Assembly: GCF_024206475.1 (NCBI RefSeq)
Contig: NZ_JAMBPR010000052.1
Location: forward strand, 1 to 62,979
DNA length: 62,979 nucleotides
Direction: 5' to 3'
From: Paraburkholderia sp. CNPSo 3274
Lineage (GTDB): Bacteria > Pseudomonadota > Gammaproteobacteria > Burkholderiales > Burkholderiaceae
Shown here: positions 17,968 to 26,070 of the stretch, in pieces
How positions within the stretch are numbered: the first letter of the stretch is position 1
Layout: each line of letters starts with the position of its first letter
The notes under the pieces: generated by a model
Told to the model about the DNA's origin: nothing
Seen by the model: only the letters and a program-made list of their open reading frames with translations
Databases searched by the model: none
Translations under genes and position numbers: made by a program

Positions 17968-18021
17968 TGTGCCGCCCTCTGGCGCGCTGCCGTAGCACGT
18001 CGCCATGGGGCTGCGCAACGC

Positions 18022-18037
18022 TGGCGCGATCATTGCT
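18022..18037 (+). promoter_or_regulatory. candidate sigma-54 promoter
   Basis: TGGCGCG-N4-TTGCT fits the -24/-12 consensus TGGCACG-N4-TTGCW with one mismatch. The invariant GG (18023-18024) and GC (18035-18036) are separated by the required ten bases. Transcription would start near 18048 and read the 78-codon gene at 18222. Confidence 0.55.
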
Positions 18038-18221
18038 TGCTGTTCAATATTCGGGACCGAAAAGAAGGCCAACACGCGCACTGAAATCACGACGGGGTCG
18101 CGATGCAAAGTGCAATACGCGTGTATGGCGAATATATTCGACGGCAAGGCAAAATAATGATAATTGCAATTGAACAAGAAGCATCCCAGCGTCCGCAGTC
18201 CGCCAATCAACTGCGAAGCGC

Positions 18222-18458
18222 ATGACGGCACGCCAGGACGCGAAAACCGGGGCTCGGGGAGAAAGTCCCTATACGGCGAAAAATCTCGACGGCGCCATCA
18301 CGCACCTCGAACTCGCCATCGCCTTCGATGACAACATCGCCGTGTTCGGCCGACGCTATTGGCTCGATCGCGTCCAGCGAATTGCGTCAACTCCGGAGAT
18401 CATGCCCGCCCAGGCGCGGCGACTTGGGCATTTGCTGGGCCAGCTCAAGGACGCATGA
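18222..18458 (+). CDS. small protein of unknown function, likely sigma-54 dependent
   Basis: 78 residues (MTARQDAKTGARGES...). The middle, NLDGAITHLELAIAFDDNIAVFGRRYWLDRVQRI, looks like an amphipathic helical protein rather than a shadow frame. There is no signal peptide or known motif. The Shine-Dalgarno is weak (GAAG). Its only upstream signals are the sigma-54 promoter and enhancer candidates, which makes it the most likely target of the activator before it. I do not recognise the family. Confidence 0.5.
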   Translation: MTARQDAKTGARGESPYTAKNLDGAITHLELAIAFDDNIAVFGRRYWLDRVQRIASTPEIMPAQARRLGHLLGQLKDA

Positions 18459-18484
18459 GCGCCCGGTATCGTGCGGCGAAGGCG

Positions 18485-18697
18485 TCAGTGCGCAGGTCCA
18501 AAGAAAGCCTGCGCACCTTCCGATGGCGTCAAACCGGCGGCGAAATAGCCTTCAAGGCGCTCGGCCTTGGCATCGTCGAGCAAAAACGGCGGACGCACGA
18601 GCCCTTGCGCAACGGCGTGGTCGTACCACCGGCACATCCACTCGCGTAGCTTCGTTTCATAGGGGGACGGCAATTCGTCTGGCGCGATCTCTTCCAT
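18485..18697 (-). CDS. small acidic hypothetical protein
   Basis: 70 residues from ATG 18695-18697, with GGAG seven bases upstream. It begins MEEIAPDELPSPYETKLREW and has an aromatic-rich first half (WMCRWYDHAVAQG). It ends AQAFFGPAH. It resembles short conserved Burkholderia proteins but has no function I can name. It converges with the 78-residue gene. Confidence 0.5.
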   Translation of the reverse strand: MEEIAPDELPSPYETKLREWMCRWYDHAVAQGLVRPPFLLDDAKAERLEGYFAAGLTPSEGAQAFFGPAH

Positions 18698-18727
18698 GCG
18701 CAATCTCCGCTCGCGGCCTGCCTGCCG

Positions 18728-19009
18728 CTATATTCTTGTCGCTACACGTGCTACGCCCATCGAAGGACGCAGGATATCCGGTGGAAACACTTGCCATCCA
18801 CGGTCGGGATGGCGGAAGAAGAACAGCGCGCGCAATCCGTCCGCTGTCTGCGCCTCGATGAACACGCTCGCGATCCGCCCGGACGGAGAACGATGCACCG
18901 TCACGACCCGCACTGTCTGCCTGCTGGTGGGGTTCAGCCACTTTACGACTGCTGCCCCTAACGACTGCCGCACCGCCATCGCCGCCCCCCACGCTTCACG
19001 TGAAAGCAT
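18728..19009 (-). CDS. hypothetical protein, 93 residues
   Basis: The sequence alternates beta-like stretches (RQTVRVVTVHRSPSGRIASV, GLRALFFFRHPDRGWQVFPP) and looks like a small folded domain, without signal peptide or metal motif. A TCAGGATTTCCT motif shared with two other genes of this island lies 72-83 bp upstream of the start. No family recognised. The Shine-Dalgarno is weak. Confidence 0.45.
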   Translation of the reverse strand: MLSREAWGAAMAVRQSLGAAVVKWLNPTSRQTVRVVTVHRSPSGRIASVFIEAQTADGLRALFFFRHPDRGWQVFPPDILRPSMGVARVATRI

Positions 19010-19079
19010 CGTAGACAGCCGTTAAACCGGCCGCCATCGGGACGGGTAGATAGTTCCCTCGGGAATGGCTGGTTCGTTT

Positions 19080-19092
19080 GTCAGGATTTCCT
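19080..19092. promoter_or_regulatory. partial copy of the TCAGGA-N2-TCCTGA motif
   Basis: GTCAGGATTTCCT matches 12 of the 14 positions of the palindrome found complete at 21789 and 25390. It lies in front of the 93-residue gene on the minus strand and after the response regulator gene. Confidence 0.4.
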
Positions 19093-19114
19093 TCTCGCCG
19101 CGCATGACCACCCG

Positions 19115-19747
19115 TTACTCGCCGACCAGACCATGCCGGATCGCATAGCGGATCACCTCCGCGTTATTGCCCAGCCCGAGCTTTTGCATCAACCGCATCT
19201 TGTGCGTGCTGATCGTTTTGGCGCTAAGCGCACACGCGTCGGCGATATCGTTGATGCTCTTGCCTGAAGCCAGCATCTGCAGCACCTGGAACTCGCGGTC
19301 CGAGAGCACCTCGTGCGGGGGAACGTCGCCCGAATGCTTCTCGAACACCATGGCGTCGACGAGTTTCGGGTCGATAAAGCGCCCACCGTCCGCGAGCTTG
19401 CGAATCGCGGCCAGCAACACTTCAGGATCGCTGTCCTTCGTCACATAGCCAGTCGCGCCGGCCCGCAGCGCTCGCGACGCCACCTGTGCTTCGTTGTGGA
19501 TGCTGAGCACGAGCACCGGCAACGCAGGTTCCTCGGCGCGCACGCGGCGGATGAGATCGACGCCGCTGATGCCCGGCATCGTCATGTCCAGCAGCAAGAG
19601 GTCGACTTCGCAGGTCCTCAGCTTTTCGATCACCTCCGATCCCTGCCCGGCCTCCGCCGTCACGACCATGTCGGCAGTCGTCGCGAGGATCTGCTTGAGT
19701 CCGCCACGCACGATGGCATGGTCATCGGCGATGAGTATCTTGATCAT
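19115..19747 (-). CDS. NarL/FixJ-family response regulator
   Basis: 210 residues. The receiver domain has ADDHAIVRGG (acidic pocket), the phospho-acceptor aspartate in LLLLDMTMPG and the lysine in GYVTKDSD. The LuxR-type helix-turn-helix is at the C-terminus (LSDREFQVLQMLASGKSIND, AKTISTHKMRLMQKL). It is a phosphorylation-dependent transcription regulator. Its start overlaps the stop of the degenerate kinase gene. The intact kinase at 23086-24948 is the more likely phosphate donor. Confidence 0.9.
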   Translation of the reverse strand: MIKILIADDHAIVRGGLKQILATTADMVVTAEAGQGSEVIEKLRTCEVDLLLLDMTMPGISGVDLIRRVRAEEPALPVLVLSIHNEAQVASRALRAGATGYVTKDSDPEVLLAAIRKLADGGRFIDPKLVDAMVFEKHSGDVPPHEVLSDREFQVLQMLASGKSINDIADACALSAKTISTHKMRLMQKLGLGNNAEVIRYAIRHGLVGE

Positions 19748-21243
19748 GGGCTGTAACCGCCTTCAAGCGGAACATGAATCGAAATCGTGGTGCCAGACAT
19801 AATGCCAATGGTGGGGTCTTTGCAAGGCTGACTGTCGATTCGCAACGTACCACCAATCACCCTGGCGCGCTCTGTCATGCCGAGCAAACCGTATGCGTAC
19901 CTTGCATACGCGGCGGCCACGTCGAATCCGCGGCCGTCGTCGCGAACACGCAAGTCGAGCGAACCGGGCCCTGTCGTGAGCGTGACCTCGACGCGCTGCG
20001 CCGCCGCGTGGCGCACGACGTTCGTCAACGCAGCCTCCACGATCCGAAAGAGCGCCGTGGCCTGCATGTCCGACAAGGCAGGCTCGCCGCTTGCCATGTG
20101 CAGTTCGCACGCGATGGCGTTGTGCCGGCTCCATTGACTGGTGAGCCATTCGAGCGCCGAAACGAGGCCGAAGTTCAGCGCAGCGGGCCGCAGATGGCTT
20201 GCCACGTTGCGGACCATCCAGATCGTGCCTTCGACCAGTTCGCGCATGTCGTCTGCCCGGCCGACGGCCTCGGGATCGTCGGTGAGCCGCATCCTCAGCA
20301 GCGAGACATCCATTTTCAGCGCGGTCAGCAACTGCCCCAGTTCTTCCTGAATCTCCAGCGCGCTGCGCTTGCGTTCGTCTTCGCGAATCCCCTCCAGATA
20401 GGCCGACAGTGCCCGCTGCTGTTCGCGAGAGCGCAAGAGTTCGTCCTCCACGTGCTTGCGGCAGGAAATATCATGGAGGCCCACGTAAATGGCCGGTGCG
20501 CCGTCATAGTTCGACAGCCGTGCTGTCGCCATGGCCCAGAACTGCGTCCCGTCTGGCCGGCGCAGTTTCACCTCAGCGTCGCCGAAGCTGCCTTGCGCAG
20601 CGAGACAACGCACCAGTCTTTCGCGCTCCATCGGATCGACATAAAAATCGACAATATTGACGTTCGCGCACGCCGCTTCATCGAGGCGAAGCAGTTCGCG
20701 AAACCGCGCGTTGGCATAGAGCAGATGGCCGTCGGGCATCGAGGTAATGCCCATCGCCACCGGGCCCGATTCGACGATCGCGCGAAAGCGCGTTTCGCAA
20801 GCTTTCAGGCCGCGCTGCTGCATGGCGAGCTGCCGGCAGGCCGAACGCAACGCGATGTGCGTGCGGATTCTGGCCATCAGTTCCTCGACGTGCACGGGCT
20901 TGCGCACATGGTCGGCTGCGCCGGCGCTGAAACCATCGGCCAGGTCTCGATGATTGCCTGCCGGCATCATGAGCACCACCGGAATATCGCGCGTGCGCGC
21001 GTCTGACTTCAGGCTACGGCAGGTGGCGAGGGCGCCCACGCTTGAGGCCTCTGAATCGAGCAGAATCAGCTCGGGCTGAGAGAGGCACGAGCGCTCGAGC
21101 ACTTCGACGCCGTTGTTTGCGGCGAGCACCTCAAAGCCCTCCCATACGAGGTGGTCCGCAATCAAACGGGTCTCGTTCGGCGTACCGCCTGCGACGAGTA
21201 TCGTGCAGGCTTTCGTTGTCGTGGCCTGCGAGTCAGTCATCAT
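19744..21243 (-). CDS. REC-PAS-HisKA_3 hybrid protein, degenerate histidine kinase
   Basis: 499 residues from ATG 21241-21243. Domains: receiver (about 10-125), PAS (about 150-265), HisKA_3 dimerisation helix (about 285-350) and HATPase_c (NVVRHAAAQ, VRDDGRGFD, YGLLGMTERARVIGG). Two key sites are altered. The H-box reads ALEIQEELGQ, with Q299 (CAG codon) where HisKA_3 kinases have the phosphorylated histidine. The receiver acidic pair is GG (VAGGTPNET) though D63 and K115 remain. It should not autophosphorylate and may act as a partner, phosphatase or ATP sensor for the adjoining response regulator. The frame is intact. Confidence 0.85.
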   Translation of the reverse strand: MMTDSQATTTKACTILVAGGTPNETRLIADHLVWEGFEVLAANNGVEVLERSCLSQPELILLDSEASSVGALATCRSLKSDARTRDIPVVLMMPAGNHRDLADGFSAGAADHVRKPVHVEELMARIRTHIALRSACRQLAMQQRGLKACETRFRAIVESGPVAMGITSMPDGHLLYANARFRELLRLDEAACANVNIVDFYVDPMERERLVRCLAAQGSFGDAEVKLRRPDGTQFWAMATARLSNYDGAPAIYVGLHDISCRKHVEDELLRSREQQRALSAYLEGIREDERKRSALEIQEELGQLLTALKMDVSLLRMRLTDDPEAVGRADDMRELVEGTIWMVRNVASHLRPAALNFGLVSALEWLTSQWSRHNAIACELHMASGEPALSDMQATALFRIVEAALTNVVRHAAAQRVEVTLTTGPGSLDLRVRDDGRGFDVAAAYARYAYGLLGMTERARVIGGTLRIDSQPCKDPTIGIMSGTTISIHVPLEGGYSP

Positions 21244-21367
21244 GCCCACGGTTGCTCCGGCCCTGGTTACTTTGTTTTGTCCTCGTTGCCGAAGCCATGG
21301 CCCCTCGGCAACCCTTTATCACGTATGCAGGTAATACGGATTGCGCGCCCCCGTAGCCCTCCATGCG

Positions 21368-21676
21368 CTACGTGGCGAACGAATGCCTGGCGGAGGTTTC
21401 CGCACGGTCGATCAGTTCATCGAGACTGCGAGCGAGTTCCCCAAGCGCCGATAACGCATACAGATCGAGTTTGTCCGCATGGTTGCGGCGCAAGTCTTTC
21501 ATGCTTTCCTGCAAACGCCGTATCGTGCCCGCGCGGCTGTCCAGCAGCGGCCAGCAGTGCATCAAATAAGCCAGCGGCGTGAGATTGCGGGATTCGCACC
21601 ATCTATCGAACAGGCGCATGCAGATCGTGTTCACGTCCTGAACGCGCGGCTTACAGTCGCCCCACTCGGAAATCAT
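21368..21676 (-). CDS. small hypothetical protein, 102 residues
   Basis: From ATG 21674-21676 it reads MISEWGDCKPRVQDVNTICM... and ends AETSARHSFAT. It is helical, with a Trp/Cys-rich N-terminal half (LFDRWCESRN, LMHCWPLL) and a charged C-terminal helix. No known motif. It lies between the two kinases and is divergent from the binding-protein gene, sharing the motif-bearing intergenic region. The family is unknown to me. Confidence 0.5.
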   Translation of the reverse strand: MISEWGDCKPRVQDVNTICMRLFDRWCESRNLTPLAYLMHCWPLLDSRAGTIRRLQESMKDLRRNHADKLDLYALSALGELARSLDELIDRAETSARHSFAT

Positions 21677-21772
21677 CGCGCGTCGCCTCTGCAGCTTCGA
21701 AATTTTGCTGACGTCATGATGGTCCCGCCAATGATCGCGTGCAGTCGTCTTCGACTGCAAACGGTAAAGGGG

Positions 21773-21804
21773 AATCCTGAATTTCGTGTCAGGAAATCCT
21801 GAAT
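21773..21804. promoter_or_regulatory. palindromic motif with direct repeats in the divergent promoter
   Basis: AATCCTGAAT occurs twice (21773-21782, 21795-21804), and the second copy completes TCAGGA-AA-TCCTGA (21789-21802). GTCAGGAAATCCTGAAT is identical over 17 bases to the copy at 25389-25405. It lies 97-128 bp before the 102-residue gene and about 160-190 bp before the binding-protein gene. Confidence 0.5.
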
Positions 21805-21964
21805 ATCGGACTTCGATCGGCAATCGCACCCTTGAACGTCCGCCTCGAATTGCCCGCCTCGCCCGAAGTAAAGCGGATTGTCGGCGAGATTACGTCGCGT
21901 TATGCTGCGCGCGACTGCCCCTTCGGTTCCACACAATGCCCCGCATGGCATACGCTGATTTCGT

Positions 21965-23086
21965 ATGAACAGAAGACAGATGATCGCGCAATGCGTCGGT
22001 ATAGGCGCGAGCCTGGTAACGATGCGGGCGACCATGGCGTTGCCGGTCAGCCGCCCGCCAGCACGCGTCGTATTTTTGAATCCCGGCGAAAGCGTGGAAC
22101 ACGATACGGGCCAACACTGGCAACTCGTGTCGCGCTTCATGGCCGCGACTGCAAGACGCTTCGGCATGCAGCTAGAAGTGCTTTACGCGGAGCGCGATCA
22201 TCTGCTGATGCTCCGCCAGGCCGATTCTGTGGCTGCGCGTTCAGCAGCGCCCGACTATGTGGTGATCGTCAACGAAAAGATGGCCGCGCCCCAGATGCTG
22301 CAAACGCTGGCGCGCTCGCCGGCCAAAGTCCTGTTGATCCACAACGATCTGACCGAAGCCCAGCGCGCGCAAACGGGCAACGAGCGCGGCCGGATCGCGA
22401 ACTGGATCGGCACCGTCACCGCCGATGCCGAGCGCGGAAGCTTCCGGCTCATGGACTACCTGCGCCGTTTGAACGGCAGTGGGCCCGCACGCGTGATCGG
22501 CATTACTGGCGACCCTGCCACGCCTGTTTCGGCGGAACGCGCCGCCGGAGTGCAGGCCGCGCTGGCGCGCCGGCCGCAGGACCGTATCGATCAGATCGTC
22601 TACGGCGACTGGAGCTTTTCCGACGGCCGCGACAAAGCACGCGTGCTGCTCTCACGCTATCCGGATGCCAATATCCTTTGGGCTGCCAACGATTCGATGA
22701 CGCTCGGCGCATTGAGTGCGGTGCAAGAGCGGCATCTGTCCACCATCGTTGGCGGCCTGGGTGCGCTGCCCGAAGCCGTGGCTTCGGTCATGCGCGGCGA
22801 GCTGGCCGCGATCGTTGCCGGCGACCAGTTCATCGGCGCCTGCGCGATGGTCCTCATTCACGACTACCACTACGGCGCGGATTTTGCGCAGGTTGGCGGC
22901 CCGCGTCAGCGGCTCGACTATCTGAAGGTGCTCGACAGCAGCGACGCCGGGCGTTACGCCGAGATTGTCTTCCAAGGCCGCACGTCGCCCGACTTCAGCG
23001 GCTTCTCACGCATTCAAAGCCGGCGTGCAGGCGCGTACACATTCGATCTCGACACCCTGCTCAATTCCGCTTCAAAGGCCGCGTGA
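21965..23086 (+). CDS. periplasmic binding protein partnered with a sensor kinase
   Basis: 373 residues with a signal peptide (MNRRQMIAQCVGIGASLVTM...TMALP). The body is a type-I periplasmic binding fold of the LacI/RbsB kind (ARVVFLNPGES, DANILWAANDSMTLGALSAV, AAIVAGDQFIGACAMVLIHD). No transporter permease or ATPase is encoded beside it. Its TGA stop overlaps the ATG of the sensor kinase by one base, so the two are translationally coupled. The likely role is to bind a ligand in the periplasm and present it to the kinase, as XylFII does for LytS. Ligand unknown. Confidence 0.8.
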   Translation: MNRRQMIAQCVGIGASLVTMRATMALPVSRPPARVVFLNPGESVEHDTGQHWQLVSRFMAATARRFGMQLEVLYAERDHLLMLRQADSVAARSAAPDYVVIVNEKMAAPQMLQTLARSPAKVLLIHNDLTEAQRAQTGNERGRIANWIGTVTADAERGSFRLMDYLRRLNGSGPARVIGITGDPATPVSAERAAGVQAALARRPQDRIDQIVYGDWSFSDGRDKARVLLSRYPDANILWAANDSMTLGALSAVQERHLSTIVGGLGALPEAVASVMRGELAAIVAGDQFIGACAMVLIHDYHYGADFAQVGGPRQRLDYLKVLDSSDAGRYAEIVFQGRTSPDFSGFSRIQSRRAGAYTFDLDTLLNSASKAA

Positions 23087-24948
23087 TGCAGCGAACTCTT
23101 TCGCGTGCGCGCTTCCCACGCAGCCTGCACGCGCAGCTCATGCTCTCGCTGGTGGTGCTCTGTACGCTGGTGGCGGGCACGTCGGCCTTTTTCCTGCTGG
23201 AGCATGCGCGCGAACGCCGGATCGCGGAACTCGACGAACGCGCGAACCGCATTGCCGATCTCCTGAGTCAGTCGCTTGCGCAGCCGCTCTGGAATGTCGA
23301 TCGCGAGGCGATTGCGCGGCAGCTGAATGTGCTGAAACCGAATCCGGAGGTGGTTAGCTTCACCGTTACCGCGACAAATTATGGTGTGCTGGCCGACGCG
23401 AGCAACGCGCCGATGCCTGATCCGCAGGCGCGCGTGGTTCGCGTGCGGCCGATAGAATTCACGCCGCCCGGCGACGCGCCGCCCGAAAAGATCGGTGAGG
23501 TCCGCGTGGTATTGACAAGGGCCGCTGCCGATCGGGGTTTCAAGGCCGCGCGCGCAGCGGTGCTGGGAACCCTGGCGCTCGTGCTCGCCGTGGTGTACGT
23601 CACGACCTTTCTGCTCATCAAACACCTGGTGCGCGAGCCCATCCGACGCCTCGAGGAAATGGTCGACCGCATCGCATCCGGCGATCTGGACAGCCGGTGC
23701 GCCATCGAGTCCAGTGTCGAGCTCGGGCGGCTCGGCGCGCGCGTCAACGTGATGGCGGAGCGGCTGCGCGACTCGACGGCATCGCTCAGGGAGAGCGAGC
23801 GCAAGTACCGCAGCATCATCGAGAATTCACTCGAGGGATTCTTCGTACTCGATCGCAACGGCAAACTCTGCGACGCCAATCCCGCGATGGCTCAGCTGCT
23901 TGGCTATCGCGACGTCCCGGGCATGATGACGGTACCTGGCGATAACGCGACCGCGGTTCTTGCTCCGCCACAACCCTTCTCTAACGGGAAAATCGCCCAG
24001 CTCTTCGCGATGCTGCAATTGGCCGGCAAGATCGCGGGGCTGGAAATCGAACTGACTCGCGCCGACGGCACCGCGGTATGGTGTCAGCTCAACGCCCGCG
24101 GCATACGCTACGACGGCGCGGGACCCCAATGCCTCGAAGGACAGTTGACCGATATCTCGGGCCGCAAGCAGGCGATGGAGATACTCACACGCCATCGCGA
24201 TCAACTCGAGGAGGAAGTTCGCGAACGCACGCGAACCGAGCAGTTGCTGCGGCATTCACGCGAACAGTTGCGCCAGCTTTCGTCCCATCAGGAATCGATC
24301 CGCGAAGAAGAGCGGCGGCAGATCGCCATGACGATCCACGACGAACTGGGCCAGTTGCTCACCGCAATCAAGATCAATGTGTCCTTGCTCAAGCTCGCTC
24401 TGAGCCAGGGGGCCGAGTGGAAACAAAAGGTGGGCGACATCGGCGGGCTGGCTGAACGCACCATCGACATCGTGCGCAACGTCGCGAGTCACTTGCGGCC
24501 GGCCGCGCTGAATTTCGGCCTTCTTTCGGCGCTCGAATGGCTCGTTCAGGACTTCACACGACACAACGCAACGGTCTGCACGTTCCGGTTCGAAGGTCGT
24601 GAACCTTCATTGAGCGACGACCGCGCGACGGCTGTGTTCCGCATCGTCCAGGAGGCGCTCACCAACGTCAGCCGGCACGCGCACGCCTCGCATGCGGAGG
24701 TCGTCCTGCGTTGCATCCACAACCATTTCGAACTCGAGGTCCATGACGATGGGAACGGATTCGACGTGGCGAAAGCGATCCGTGGCGATTCGTATGGGCT
24801 ACAGGGCATGCAGGAGCGCGCACGGATGATTGGCGCGCAGTTTCAGATCGAAAGCCGGGACGGCCCTGGATCGACGGTTCGCATCGTGTTCGTCGAGACG
24901 CCGGAAAGCGCCAATCGGGCCCTCCCCGCCGACAACGAACTCGGGTAG
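23086..24948 (+). CDS. membrane sensor histidine kinase (HAMP-PAS-HisKA_3)
   Basis: 620 residues. One transmembrane helix lies near 17-37 and a second near 157-178, leaving about 120 residues in the periplasm. HAMP follows (HLVREPIRRLEEMVDRIASG), then PAS (about 240-365), HisKA_3 with the acceptor H418 (IAMTIHDELGQ) and HATPase_c (ALTNVSRHAHAS, VHDDGNGFD, YGLQGMQERARMIGA). A longer open frame to 21832 is spurious because it would cover the binding-protein gene. The kinase is intact, unlike its paralogue at 19744-21243; their HisKA_3 and ATPase halves are closely alike, suggesting duplication. Confidence 0.88.
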   Translation: MQRTLSRARFPRSLHAQLMLSLVVLCTLVAGTSAFFLLEHARERRIAELDERANRIADLLSQSLAQPLWNVDREAIARQLNVLKPNPEVVSFTVTATNYGVLADASNAPMPDPQARVVRVRPIEFTPPGDAPPEKIGEVRVVLTRAAADRGFKAARAAVLGTLALVLAVVYVTTFLLIKHLVREPIRRLEEMVDRIASGDLDSRCAIESSVELGRLGARVNVMAERLRDSTASLRESERKYRSIIENSLEGFFVLDRNGKLCDANPAMAQLLGYRDVPGMMTVPGDNATAVLAPPQPFSNGKIAQLFAMLQLAGKIAGLEIELTRADGTAVWCQLNARGIRYDGAGPQCLEGQLTDISGRKQAMEILTRHRDQLEEEVRERTRTEQLLRHSREQLRQLSSHQESIREEERRQIAMTIHDELGQLLTAIKINVSLLKLALSQGAEWKQKVGDIGGLAERTIDIVRNVASHLRPAALNFGLLSALEWLVQDFTRHNATVCTFRFEGREPSLSDDRATAVFRIVQEALTNVSRHAHASHAEVVLRCIHNHFELEVHDDGNGFDVAKAIRGDSYGLQGMQERARMIGAQFQIESRDGPGSTVRIVFVETPESANRALPADNELG

Positions 24949-25245
24949 TTATTCTTCATCCGCCTGGCGCTTTTCGAGCGCACGCAGCATCTCGTTGGTT
25001 TTGTCGAGAAACGCGGCGTGATAGGCGCCTGGCAGCGTGACGTCGTCCATGACCGTCATGACGTCTTCCAGCACTTGCCTGAGCGAGCCATGGATCTCGC
25101 CGCATTGCGCCGGCGTGAGTTTCGGCAACGCCAACTCGATGAACTTCTGCATGACGAGCGACCTTGCCGCGAGATGCGAAATCTTGATGGTCGTTGCTGC
25201 CACTTGTGACTTGAGCACGCTCAGCGCGTCTTTGCTATCGGTCAT
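24949..25245 (-). CDS. small helical hypothetical protein, 98 residues
   Basis: It reads MTDSKDALSVLKSQVAATTI... and ends RALEKRQADEE. It is predicted all-helical with heptad-like leucines and no membrane or metal motif. Its stop abuts the kinase stop on the other strand with no gap. The complete TCAGGA-N2-TCCTGA motif lies 145 bp upstream of its start, which ties it to the same regulon. Family not recognised. Confidence 0.55.
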   Translation of the reverse strand: MTDSKDALSVLKSQVAATTIKISHLAARSLVMQKFIELALPKLTPAQCGEIHGSLRQVLEDVMTVMDDVTLPGAYHAAFLDKTNEMLRALEKRQADEE

Positions 25246-25388
25246 GTTCGCGCGTGTTCCGGGTTCATTGGATAGGTATGCATTCGCCGCTCTCGCTCGT
25301 TTGCATCATGACTGGCATAACGGCACGGGGATCACACGGCCACATGCGATTAAGCCGTAAATTGGCGCGCGGGTTTGCTGAATATTCG

Positions 25389-25405
25389 GTCAGGAAATCC
25401 TGAAT
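25389..25405. promoter_or_regulatory. complete TCAGGA-N2-TCCTGA motif
   Basis: GTCAGGAAATCCTGAAT, identical over 17 bases to 21788-21804. It sits between the end of the HD gene and the start of the 98-residue gene, so the latter (minus strand) is the only gene it can serve as an upstream site. Confidence 0.5.
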
Positions 25406-25418
25406 GGCATACCTGGCC

Positions 25419-26042
25419 TCATGTCCCGGCGCCCGGCGTCGGCTGCGCGAGCCGCCACGCGAGATTGGCGCGTGCCCCCGCCTCGCAATGCGAATGAAAG
25501 TAATCGGTCAGGTAGATGCGCGGCCGCGCGAGCAAGGCTTCCAGAATCCGCCGCTCCTGCAAGGCGTACGCGTGGTCGTCGAGGTCCGGACGTTCGGCCC
25601 TCAGGCGCACGCCGTTGTCCTGAAACTGGCGGCGCGGTGCGCCGAGTGACGCGAGATCGATGTCGCACGCGAAGCGCGCATCCAGCTCATCCGGAGCGCG
25701 GGTATGCCGGGTCGCGAGAATCGCTTCGCAAATACGCTCGCATGTCGCGATACGATCGTCTGCGCAGCGCCGCAGCCACTCCGCGCTGCGCTGTTCATTG
25801 TCCTGAGCGCCCGGAACATAGATCACATCGTGGCACCACAGCGCAAGCTCCACGAGATCGCCATGCGCAATGGCCTCGCGCGCCCGGTCAAAATCGCGCA
25901 GGCAGCGGCGCACGTGGCGCAACGTGTGGTAGTGCCGCCCCGGTTCGCCATAACGGCGCGCGAGATCGGCAAAGACGGCCTCGGCGCGCGCCCCCCCGCT
26001 GCGCGACCATAACTCGACGAAACGTCCCTGCGTGCGGTTCAC
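25419..26042 (-). CDS. HD-superfamily metal-dependent hydrolase
   Basis: 207 residues from GTG 26040-26042, with AGGAG upstream. The pattern YHTLRHVRRC followed by LALWCHDVIYVPGAQDNE is that of the predicted metal-dependent HD phosphohydrolases (COG4339-like). The HD pair lies near residue 60 and later histidines complete the site. Substrates are probably nucleotides or phosphoesters. It is the last of three genes transcribed with the patatin-like and cyclase-like genes, 28 bases after the patatin stop. Confidence 0.75.
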   Translation of the reverse strand: MNRTQGRFVELWSRSGGARAEAVFADLARRYGEPGRHYHTLRHVRRCLRDFDRAREAIAHGDLVELALWCHDVIYVPGAQDNEQRSAEWLRRCADDRIATCERICEAILATRHTRAPDELDARFACDIDLASLGAPRRQFQDNGVRLRAERPDLDDHAYALQERRILEALLARPRIYLTDYFHSHCEAGARANLAWRLAQPTPGAGT

Positions 26043-26070
26043 CCCTGCTCCTTTGCGCACTGCGCGATGC

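Noticed and set aside
21832..24948. 1038-codon frame that would make a much longer sensor kinase
   Set aside because: The first 418 codons cover the binding-protein gene in another frame; the coupled ATG at 23086 gives a normal kinase.
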